From: Linum tenue
Taxonomy: Eukaryota; Streptophyta; Magnoliopsida; Malpighiales; Linaceae
Assembly: GCA_946122785.1 (NCBI GenBank)
Contig: CAMGYJ010000010.1
Coordinates: 48,257,134-48,321,133, forward strand
Reading direction: 5' to 3'
Length of the DNA stretch: 64,000 bases
This document shows, in pieces, positions 38,199-48,604 of the stretch. Position 1 is the stretch's first letter, and every line of letters begins with the position of its first letter. Both the position numbers and the translations under genes were made by a program. Under the pieces are notes generated by a model that saw only the letters and a program-made list of their open reading frames with translations, had not been told where the DNA came from and made no database searches.

Positions 38199-39165
38199 TA
38201 GGGGTGGAAATTGGGGTGGGTGTGGTTACCCGCCCCACATTTTGCGGGTAACCACACCCACAAAATAGAATTATGCTACCCACAACCCGCCCCGCAGTGG
38301 GTAGTGGTTAAGCACTATCCGCTGCGGGTTGGTGCGGGTTGGTTGTGGATACCCATAAAAATTTCACATTAAATATAATAATATGGTAATTAAATAGTGA
38401 TGTTGTGTTTTTTCTCACACAAAAACATACATAAAAGAAAGTTAATAAAGTGTTAAATAAATTATAAATCTCGAATACAATAGGTTAGTTAGTGTAAATT
38501 CAGAAGAGATGGATTTGGAAAGAGATTTGAAGATAACGGAGATGCGGAGTGACTTGTTATCAAACAAACATCATTGCATGTCACGGCTCCTCCGATGGTA
38601 ACAACAGCAAAACACAAAAGTAGCTCGATAAGTGGAGGCGTCCGGTTTTAATGAATCGATTATTCTCCACTCTGGACTATAGTATTGTATCATGGAGAAA
38701 CGGAGATGAGTTTGGGTATCAGACTAACCTTTATCGATTATTCCCCTCTTTTAACGTATCGATTAATTTATCTGACTATATCTATGGACTTGGTTTTGTT
38801 ATAAAATAAACATATACGACATGGACAATGCTTATTTGATAAATGTATCTCACATGAACATTGCGTATTGACTTGGGTTTGTTTATAGAATAAGTGTGTA
38901 TTTGATTTTGGTAACTACTTTAATTCTTAGTCTTCCAAGTTTCCCAAACTAATATAACTAATGTGGGTTACAAAGTATTTTGAAGAAATAAATATAACTA
39001 ATGTGGTTAGTGTGGATTTTGTGGGTAAACCACTGTGGGTAGTGGTTAACCACTAACCACAAAAATCAATATTTTACTATCTACACCCAACCCACTATCC
39101 ACAAATTGTGGGTATGGGTATCCACAAAGTGTGCGGTGTGGTGCGGTTTGCGGGTTCCACCCCAA
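38199..39165. mobile_element. hAT-type MITE with GTGGTTACCC-rich arms
   Basis: A 967-bp element with ends TAGGGGTGGAA / TTCCACCCCAA and the perfect 8-bp duplication ATTTATAT (38191-38198, 39166-39173). Arms carry repeated GTGGGTAGTGGTTA and complementary words. The centre is AT-rich and non-coding. Confidence 0.9.
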
Positions 39166-39239
39166 ATTTATATCATATGAACTGGAGCAGTTTCATAAAA
39201 ATTAATTAATAACATATTTTTTATAGTGCATATTACAAG

Positions 39240-39699
39240 AATGCACAATAAAAAAGTTGTATGTTTGAATCCTTCGATGTGTTCTATAGACGAGTCTTGT
39301 GAGGAAATATTAGTGATGACTATCTAATCGTTGGTAGTACTCAATATTTCTAATGACTTGATGTCTTGTCAATAATATGATCTTTTCTGACAACATATCC
39401 CCGACGATTTTGTTCACTGTCAATAATTTTAGTTTTTCTGACCATAAATTGGTCTTCGTCAATATTACCGACACAAAAAATGTAGTCGTAAAAAATAACT
39501 ACCATTTGGAATTGCACCCTTAAAATTGGCCATTACTGATGGAAAGTCTTACAATTACTGACGAGATTTTTATGTGGTCAGTAAAAAGGAGGAATATTAC
39601 TGACGACACATGTTTTTCCGTCAGAAAATAGAATTTTTATGACGAGAATTTATTAACGCCGGAAAGTTCTCGTCGGGACTGTCTGTCTTCTTTGTAGTG
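39240..39699 (-). mobile_element. One terminus of a CACTA (En/Spm-like) element
   Basis: Read on the minus strand from 39699 it begins CACTACAAAGAAGAC and continues with repeated CCGTCGG/GACGAGA-like subterminal words, typical of CACTA elements. The other terminus is not visible, so the left limit is approximate and the element is probably truncated. Confidence 0.65.
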
Positions 39700-39737
39700 C
39701 AACAAAAGATAGAAGCAAAACAATAAAGCTTTTCATT

Positions 39738-39771
39738 ATGGGAGGAGCTTCAACGACGACGAAGTATGATG
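39738..39771 (+). pseudogene. Relic of a WAT1-related exon 1 start
   Basis: ATGGGAGGAGCTTCAACGAC and the 25 bases before it match the start and leader of gene A (GATAGAAGCAAAACAATAAA also shared). After about 34 bp the match stops at the TA-flanked element at 39774. Nothing downstream restores the exon. It is the trace of another transporter copy on the plus strand. Confidence 0.8.
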
Positions 39772-39773
39772 TA

Positions 39774-39983
39774 TTAGAGTATGAGTACTAATAGGTAAGT
39801 TATTTTGTGTATTATTATTGTAACAATATACAGTTTACATATCATGACTGATTCCTATAATTACTTAAAACCAATATGAAAAATACCTAACTTCTATGAC
39901 TCTGATAAGGAATATACCTCTATCGAATTATATAACAGTACTCGTAGTAAAATATAATACTACTCGTACCACCCTTACTCTAA
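39774..39983. mobile_element. TA-flanked MITE (Tc1/mariner-like)
   Basis: Ends TTAGAGTATGAGTACTA and, in complement, TTAGAGTAAGGGTGGTA, flanked by TA on both sides (39772-39773, 39984-39985). About 210 bp, non-coding. The TA duplication suggests a Stowaway/mariner type, but the ends are not the usual CTCCCTCC. It is inserted in the exon-1 relic. Confidence 0.6.
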
Positions 39984-39985
39984 TA

Positions 39986-41175
39986 ACATGGGGTTTATAG
40001 GAGTTATATTCCTTAATACTATATAGCTACATATGATGTCATTCATGACTTCTTATAATATTCAGCCGTGAATTATCAAATTTGAATCTAAAGAAATTAA
40101 ACTTCTTGCTACAAGATTCCTGCTAGCTAATAATAAGATAATTATTTTGTAGGTTAAAAGTATTTTTCCTTTTAAACAAAAATAAGTAATTGTCTTACTA
40201 CAAAGAAACCATGCTTTTGTTTCAAATCATATAATGACCAATGCAGTTAGCAAACCTTGGATTTACCCTGCCTAAGAATAACCTGGAGGACACTCCATAT
40301 AAATAATTTCCTTCAAGTCATCACGAAAAAGACGTCTTTGATAGCTGATGCCCATAAACTATTTCTAAATCACTCTTTTTTTTTTTCAATTTGTAGTCAT
40401 CGTCTCAGTTCATACCAAAGCCAATACAAACTTTAGTCATTTCCCTGAAAGTGAAAGGGGAATAGAAAAAGGTAAGTCACCAATCTATACCAAATGAATA
40501 TACTTAATATGGTCTTGTTTGGACGGGTTATTTCAATAAGTTATTTGAGTCTAAATAACTAGGTTGGCAACGAAAAGACTGATAAATGGATGTGAATTAA
40601 TTGAAATAATTTTTAGAATGAGTTAGTTGGAATAACACCTCAAGAGTAGTTAATTATTTGAATAACTCATCTTGTAAACCCTTTTCCCCCTTTTTGTGAA
40701 GAAATACCTCAAACCAAATTACTCATGCGAAAGCTCTAATCAAACAAAACAATTCTCGCGCGATGTAAGCCACGTCTAAAAATAATGCATCAATTTATCC
40801 CAAAATACCACATATGCAATATAACTCGTCCAAACTAATAATAAGTGATTGTTTTGACCAAGTCTTGTTACAAGTCCGTATTTTTACCACTTGGTAGTGA
40901 ATGATCTATAAATCAAAGTGCATATGAAAAGGGATGCTTTGTGAAATTATGTAATTGATAGAGGTTGTTACATTTGTCGTCTGTGACTAGTTTGTTGCCT
41001 CGGTCCTATCCTTTACTCGATCGTTGATCTTTACGACTATTAACACGAGTTCTTACAATGGAAGAAATGGTTTCCCACCACTTCTTCTAAAAGAAACTTG
41101 TTTTATGTTTCCCATTTTTCCTTAAGCATGACTTACATGCATATGATGTGAAGATCTTAATTTCCCCATCAAAAC
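39986..41175. other. Intergenic DNA downstream of gene E
   Basis: AT-rich DNA. 40425-40836 repeats, in inverse orientation, DNA found downstream of gene A (19.04-19.70 kb), including the TIR element. 40860-41175 is the probable 3' UTR region of gene E. No other gene seen. Confidence 0.55.
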
Positions 41176-44100
41176 TTAACTCGACTCATTGGTTTGTGAT
41201 GCTTGATGATCGGGGATGCTAATGATTGTAACGACTTGTTTAATTTCTAAACTCTCCTTTTCCACTTGTGTAGTCTTCATCTTCTCGTCAATATTCTCAG
41301 CAATCATAATCTTTTCTTCTTTGCCTTTTGCCCATAGAACACTGTAAAGTCCTCCAACCAACAACACTCCACCCAATACACTATGGAAACACATCACCAA
41401 ACAAGAACAATGTTAATTGGATTCACGAGTTGGTAAGATTCTACAGTTCACTGCTCAATAACTAGATCAATTTATATATAAATACACGTATGTATTCAAT
41501 TTCTTTTAGTTTTTTGAAAGGTGATCAATCTTACGTTAGTCTGAACGTCCTCAATAAATTGTTATATTCCAAGTTGACAAATTCAACATAACTCCACTTA
41601 TATATAGAGATTTTGATATTACACTGAAGGCGTATGTAACTCAATCCAAATAATTTGAATTCTTGAATAAAAGAAGGAAAGAGGATGATATATAATTATA
41701 TACCTTCCAAGGTTGATGATGTCGCCTAGTAGTGCAGAAAACAACATTGTGAAGATCAAAATCAAAGGAGTAGACATGGCTAGAAAGACTGGACCTTTCT
41801 TCTCTACAACCCATGCTTGCAAGTAATACGTCACTCCAGTCACCACAAATCCCTAGAGATAAAAAAGCAAATCCATGAAACCACAACTTAATAGTGTGAT
41901 TATGTAGTCATTATGTTTATGAGTTTAGTTATGATTACACAATAAGTTACAGCCACAAGTCTCATATTCCATCCAAGCATCCATTCGTGGGGATTTCTCT
42001 CAATGGCAACTGCAACAACTAGGGACTGAATCGAACTCAGAACGCATTGAAGAGCCGTGAAGAGAAGCTTTGATGGGTAGCTTTTCAGAAGTATTGCCTA
42101 CAACCCCAAATGAAAATTGAAGGTAAAAAGAGTGTCAATGGACTTATGAATCAAAGGTGTTAATTTTTTACTCAATTAACTTGGGGACAAACCCTATCCG
42201 ACCCAAACCTAACCAAAACAGTTACGATCTGACCCATCATCCATCATAATCAGATTTGTCTGGCATGTGAATTTTTGTCATCCAACCATGTTTGACCTGT
42301 ATAATTACATGTTTGATCATATCAATACTAATGCATTAGATTCTATCAAAACTCTTAGGTTACATGTGGCTGCATGGCAATACTGTTAATATGGGTGAGC
42401 TATTGGAAAGTCCTCTATCTTGTTGTACCATTTGTGTAAACCTAACCCACCTATTAATTGTGGCATTTGTCCCTACAACAAACAAACTTAATCAACCACT
42501 TATAGGCTAGTGATTCTATAGAAAGGTAAAAAGTTAGCTAGTACCTACCTGAAAGATGAGCCATAAGCCCCAAGTAAGGTTGGAGAAGAGCATCAAGAAA
42601 CAACATTTGACCCATGTGTTATGAGAAGAGCTAGAGTTTTGCTGAGGTCTAAGGTCATGTCCATGGAGTTCATCATGTTTAAAGAGAGACAAGACCTTAA
42701 AATGGGGGCCTTTGTAGAAAGCAAGAACTGTCACTCCTCCCATGCATATAACTATCCCAGCTAGTTTTGCCATTCCTGTTTTTGTCCTCACCTTTAATAT
42801 CTCCATTCTGTGTGAGGTAACAAAATTAGCTAATTAACTTAGTTTAGAACACATTCATTAATATTAGCTAGTATTTATGAGTGGTTAGATTGTTTCTACT
42901 TTTATATGTAGGAAGCTATCCTATATTGAATTTGGCAAAAATGGTCACAACTCAGCTTTGTAAGAACGTGCTCACATAGAACCGCAATCATACAGTTAAA
43001 ACGCGCAATCATACACGATCGCAAACTTGTTTGATTTTAGTAATCCAATAATGCACATATATAGTATCATTGGATTAATTGGACGGTTGATATTACAAGA
43101 GCGTGATATAGCAATATCAGTAATTCTATAGGTACGCTGCTCATCATATTAAATCCCTTGACCTAATCCTAGTTCAATATAATTAATCATTTCATCAAAT
43201 ATATGCAACCACATTAAAAAAGATGGTGTACTGAGAAGGAAAAAAAGTATCTTCACAGACATTCGATAAAATCAGAAATATCGATATTGATTTTTGTTTG
43301 ACTTATACTTTATTAATTAAGGGCTAATACTGATGGGAAATCCGAACTATCAAGAAAGTGTCATTTGTGTCCCAAACTATTCAATATGACATTTATGTTC
43401 AGAACTATTTTACCGTTAATGTTGACCGAGTTTACCGTCAATATTTAACATAAAATTCAGTCAGTGTCAACGTGACATCTTATATGTAATTTTAAATATT
43501 AAATTTTATTTATATTTTCATTTAAAATGATTAAAATGAGAAAAATAAAAAGTTATCAAAATCCCCAAATCGTCAACAGGCCTGGAAAAACAGATACGAT
43601 CCCGAAAATCGATTTTACGGTATAGACGCTTATGACCTCCCCCTCTCCGTCGATTCCGCTCCTAAGTCAACACCAAGTTGACCACCATTTGATCAACCGT
43701 TATCTATAACGGTTAACAAAATTGTCATTACATAAATGACACAAAACTATCATACGTTGGAATATAAATAAAATATTAAATATTTCTTAACACAAATAAC
43801 ATCCTTTTTTATTTCGAGTTTTCCAATGATATTAGCTTATTAATTAATGGTAGCAGAGAGTAGAAGTACTAAAGAATATTAATTAACCTACAAATTTGAT
43901 GAACGACTTTGGATGAAGTGCTAAAGATTATTAATTTTTTTAAAAAAGTAATATTAATTAATTAGTTAGTTAAGTTAACTTACCCGAATAGAAGAGCCAC
44001 GAAGAACGTAATGGCTGGCAGGGTATTACCAATGGCAGCACCCAAAGTGGCTGAAGTGTACATCAAAGCTATCCCATTGACGTTCAAGCTCAACGTTATC

Positions 44101-44905
44101 CTGCATCATCCATCATCAATTCATAAATGCGTCAAAAGACACAATATAACAATCCAACGATATCAGCATGTTTGTTTATCTGTCCGTTGTTAATTATCAT
44201 ATATAATATCTTAATTCCCTTGTGTGCCGCGTTACACGATATATGTGGCTTAAGAATTTGAACAAAACTGAAACAAACCGATTTATTTTACCCGAAGAGG
44301 GAGAGGACGAAGATCTTGCAGAAGGTGGGGAGCGACAGCGCCGGCGCGTGCTTCCTGTTCGCCGCCGGCCGAGGTTTGGACCATGAAAAAAGTGTTATAT
44401 ATCAATGTAATGAAAAGAGTCAAGGTAGCGAATGCAATATTGTAGTGAAAACTTAGAAAGCGTTTTGGTGATCTAAAAGTATAAAATCGTGAGATTTTAA
44501 GCTTTAAAACGCGTTTTTAACTACATTAGTTATAAAAACTTCAATATTGGGTAAAAGCATTATGATAACCTACGTGATTTTGGTAAAATACAATACATGT
44601 ACATAACCTAGAAGCATGAAAGTATAAGTTTTTAAGTTTTAAAGCGTGCTTTCGACTGTATTACTGAAGTGGTAATAATATTTGTGTATTTATTATTTTT
44701 ACCATTCGAGGAAGAGGGCGAGAGGGACGATGAGGGCGGAGGCGAAGGTCTGCCGGTAGAAGACGAAGATGGAAGCTTTGAAGCCGCCGTCGAACGCCTT
44801 CTTGGAGAGGAGGAACATCCCGGTGTAGATAAGCTGTATTAGTACCACCGCTCCGTACGCCTTCTTGTCATTACCAAATTTCACCGTTGGTGAAGCTCCT
44901 CCCAT
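41176..44905 (-). CDS. WAT1-related (UMAMIT/EamA) transporter, gene E
   Basis: Intact member of the A subtype. Exons: 44905-44703, 44354-44292, 44100-43984, 42807-42549, 42097-41939, 41852-41704, 41380-41176; 384 aa, with the same exon phases as gene A. Starts MGGASPTVKF. Signatures: QLIYTGMFLLSKKAFDGGF, VFYRQTFASALIVPLALFL, YTSATLGAAIGNTLPAITFF, CMGGVTVLAFYKGPHFKVL and YYLQAWVVEKKGPVFLAM. Two EamA domains and a Lys/Glu tail ending QASQTNESS. Differences include KKAFDGG instead of KAAFDGG in helix 1 and GDIINLG instead of GDFINLG. An upstream in-frame ATG at 45073 lies before the TATA box and is not used. A pairing of sequence upstream with that of F shows the two arose by tandem duplication. 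Substrate unknown. Confidence 0.93.
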
Positions 44906-45020
44906 ATGGAAAAGCTTTTCCGATGATCGGCGACGATGGTTTGTTTGTTTGTCGTATTGTTTTGCTTCTGTGTATGGGGTGTGTGTTTGTGATGGTTTTC
45001 CAAGTTGAAGAGTCCGCTCA

Positions 45021-45028
45021 TTTATATA
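45021..45028 (-). promoter_or_regulatory. TATA box of transporter gene E
   Basis: Minus-strand TATATAAA, 116-123 bp upstream of the ATG, in the context ACATATATAAATGAG shared with gene A. Confidence 0.7.
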
Positions 45029-45060
45029 TGTTAAATTGGAATAGAGAGATTGAGATATCC

Positions 45061-46045
45061 TAACTTTTGACAAATTGTTTGAGTCGACGTGTGACTATTG
45101 ATTTCAATCAAAATGACATGTGAACTACTCATTTTACGTGTTTATGAAGAGTGTAATTTCATGATGCGGCGACGGTTGAAATTAAATTTTTTTTTGTTTA
45201 GTAATTATGTGCGATCAATACGAAGAACTCGGTTTATGTGTACGATATGCAAGATATAGGATTCACGCGGAACGGTTAATAGGTTATTATGATGTTGTTG
45301 AGATCATTTTCACGCTTATAAAGAACTTACACGAATCAGAGCCTGCAACAAATAGGGTTTCTAAGGTAAACCACTTTACAAATTATGACTAAAATATACA
45401 TCCATACAAATAAACAAGTCGAATCAGAGTTCAAATTGACCCTTCTATAAGATTTCAGACTACATTATCGGAGTTACGAATAATAGATCAAACTTCATGC
45501 TCCTAGTCTAAATCTTATAAACAGGTCGAACCAAGCGATTTGGATCCGGATTCGGATAGTTTTGGTCACAACTCACATGGCCAATGCTTTTCCAAAACGA
45601 GTCATTATGGCCAAAATGTCTTGTTAAAGAAACAAAGGATACTTTAGCATCACAATGCCTCTTTTGACCCATTTTCCAAATCTGTGTAGATACGTTGGGA
45701 CACTTTGGAATGAACCATCAAAACACAAACCATAAAAAATCAACTAGTCTCTTTAGTATCCATTTTCCAGTGGGGATGAGCTTCCGAAGGTTGTGTTCGA
45801 TGTTTTCTTGGTATTGGCATCTTGGCGCCGTCCCATGAAGTTCAATAACCAGCAACCGATATGATACTTTATACTGAAACTGTGGTTTTGTTATTAGGTT
45901 TTTATATTATCATTATATATTGGTTGGATATTTATTATTGGATTTAGTAGTAATCGAGTAGTATTAGGTCTATTATCAAGTCCTTCATATCTTTTTCTAT
46001 ATGTTTCTATTTAATTAAGTACGTGTAATTCCTTTACAATAATTA
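45061..46045 (-). repeat. Upstream region shared by genes E and F
   Basis: This block is similar to 51660-52860 upstream of F in the same orientation, with shared words such as AATCGAGTAGTATTAGGTC and CTTATAAACAGGTCGAACC. Part of it also matches 13.6-14.2 kb upstream of gene A. About 1 kb of promoter was therefore copied with the genes. Confidence 0.85.
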
Positions 46046-46547
46046 AGTTGAATAATTTCACCTGAGAGGAATCAAGAGACATTGTAGAAGGCTTTCAGTT
46101 GGTTTGGGATATCGAGGTACATGAGAGTACGTGTCAAGTTGGTTCTAACCAAAATTATTTGTTCATCATGCTTAATGGTTTTTAAAGTAACTAATATTTT
46201 TGGTCACATAAAAAATACTGTAATAGTCACTTATTCAAAAACAAAAAAAAAAACCAATTTACAATCAAATTAAACTTTACATAACTAAAAATATTGGCAA
46301 CAAAACAATTTGACTATCTTTTCTGACCAAATTTATTGGTTAGTCATTTTTAACTGCAATATGTCTTGCTGTTTGCAATGTCTCATTGTTCAATCTAAAT
46401 TGTTGAAAATGATTTTCTTTTTAATGATTGTAAAATTGGTTGAAATATTTATGTTATCATACAGATACCAAATCAAATTGTGACATTTTTATCAATTAAT
46501 GATTGGAATTATCTTCTTGACGGTTAATTTTAATAAGGAATTAAATT
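46046..46547. other. Intergenic DNA, no gene seen
   Basis: AT-rich, no recognised element. Confidence 0.4.
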
Positions 46548-47595
46548 GCCCAAACAGAAGAGACACGAAGAAGGTTATCGCTGGCAGAGAATTGACGGTG
46601 GCCGCACCCAAACAACAATTTACCTAACTTCGTTGATCACGCACGCCTAGGTGTAGCCTTATTTTGTTGATCACGATCTCGATACCTAACTATGTTGCAG
46701 AACTCCTAGGCGAGACATTTTGGTGTTGCCTAACACCTAAACGCATAAGTATAGGATTAAGCGTGCATTCGTGAACAACGTCTGTAACTCAACTTATGAA
46801 GAAAGATTCAATCATTAATCTTATATCGGTCACTAACCTTATTGTCATCAATAGATAAACCCTCAATAATTCTTTAATTTGTTTTACATCATGTTGGGAA
46901 TCAACTGGTTTTATACAACTCCCCTACTTGTACCACACACTTAAGTAATTTACAATACCTCCACCAGAAAACCGGCTAAGCCCACGATCAGTAGCCCACC
47001 AGAAACCGGTCAACGTAGCAACAACGCAGGACAACCTTGTTGTTGCTACGTTTAACCGCCGATTACTAAACGAAGGTTGGCCTGTGTTTAACCGTGGTCA
47101 AAGGAACTATCAAACCAATGGTCAAAACGACCACGTCGCTGCCGTTTCGCCCAACGATTTAACCATTAGAAACGGTCGCTTCGCTTCACTTACTCACTTA
47201 TGAATTATGATTAGTTTTGGATGAGCTATATTTCGCATATGTTGTTTTTCTAGATTACTTGTTGAGGCATTATTTTTAGATGTGGCATTTACGAGTTAGT
47301 TATTTGGGGCTTATATCACGTGAGCAATGTGGTTTGTTCTTTGTTGTATCTCTTCCCAAAAAGGGAAGATACAGGGTTAACGAAATGAGTTATATCAAAT
47401 TACTACGGCTTAGATGTGTCAATTATTTTAATTAACTCATATTCTAATTGTCATATGTGATAGTTTCATTGCCAAACAAGTTATATAGATTCAAATAACT
47501 AATGCTTATATTTGTTAATTATTTCAATTATTAACTCATATTATAGAAGACCAAAATGGCAGGGTTCAAGCCGCCGTCGAACGCCGCCTTCTAGA
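46548..47595 (-). pseudogene. Relic H of a WAT1-related transporter (exon 3 and exon 1 scraps)
   Basis: 46548-46612 matches the end of exon 3 (CCAAACAGAAGAGACACGAA, GCTGGCAGAGAATTGACGG). 47553-47595 matches part of exon 1 (GGGTTCAAGCCGCCGTCGAA). The order fits a minus-strand gene. DNA between contains decayed transposon sequence (CGCCTAGG words at 46620-46800) and a hairpin at 47013-47051. The exon-1 scrap is closer to the B/G subtype (GGLNPA-like). Confidence 0.8.
47013..47051. other. Perfect inverted repeat, 13-bp stem with 13-nt loop
   Basis: ACGTAGCAACAAC at 47013-47025 is the exact complement of GTTGTTGCTACGT at 47039-47051. It lies in ACCGGT-rich DNA inside relic H and is probably part of a decayed transposon. 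No T-run or other sign of function. Confidence 0.8.
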
Positions 47596-48604
47596 CCAAT
47601 AACATTCATATACATACATGTAATTATGTAAACTGCCGGCCGGTCATTACTCCGGTCATCTATTAGCTAGTAGCTAGTGATGGGTACCACGTAGTCAAAA
47701 ATAACTCGTCCAAACTAATCATAAGTGATCGCTTTTGATCAAGTCTTTTTGTTTGGTTTCTCGGATTGTTTTAATGAGATTGCTACAAACGCTTATATTT
47801 CTTGTATTGGTTATTTTAATTTTCATGCAGACACAATGTCATCAGTTTGGTTGATGCGACTGAGATAATCATTCAAACTGAATGATTGTACAGTTTCAGT
47901 TTTTAGCTAAAATTGTTGTGACGGTTTAGTTGATAAATTTTTTTTTAGCTTTATCCTCTAAACAGAGTATAAATTACATTTTCATGAAAAATGAATTTTC
48001 TCTTCACTTATTAAAAGCACAACTACATTTATCAACTGTTGTAATATGTAATACATCAAATTCATAAATACGTGTGTAATCCAGTATATATCAGACAAAC
48101 CAAACATTTTTCAGTTTGGGCTCCTTAAACAACTTTTACAATGTGTAGGCCGAGTGAATCTAACAAACCTAGGCCTCAAAACTAACCAGCAATATCCCAC
48201 ATATAAAAAGCTAGACTCAACGGCCCAAAACTCTAACCCAATAAAAGTTTGATTACTCTTAGCCCATAAGGTAAGGTAGAGGTGAAGAGAATATATATAT
48301 GTCGTTACAAGTCTACTTGATAGTGAATGATCAGTAAATCAAAGTGCATATGAAAAGGGAGGTTTGTGCAACTATATGTAATTGATAGAGAGTGTTAATT
48401 ACATTTGTCCCTTTGACCAGTTTGTTGCCTGGGCCCTGGCCTCTAATCTTTGATCGTTATTTATTGTTAACACGAAATGTTACAATGAAAGAGATGGTTT
48501 TCCATAACTTTTTCTAAAAGAAACTTGTTTTATGTTTTCCCATCTTGTTTTGAAGCATGACTTGCATGTAGATGATGTTAAGATCTTAATTTCCTCATCT
48601 AAAC
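47596..48604. other. Intergenic DNA downstream of gene F
   Basis: 47700-48100 matches, in inverse orientation, DNA 18.7-19.1 kb downstream of gene A. It represents the duplicated 3' flank and the probable 3' UTR of F. Confidence 0.55.

Noticed and set aside
43340..43760. Possible transposon in intron 3 of gene E (AAATGACAC / GTGTCATTTGTG words at both sides)
   Set aside because: Inverted words are present but no terminal repeat or target duplication could be fixed.
44699..45073. Upstream ATG (45073) extending gene E by 56 residues
   Set aside because: It lies upstream of the TATA box, and the extension is not shared with A or F.
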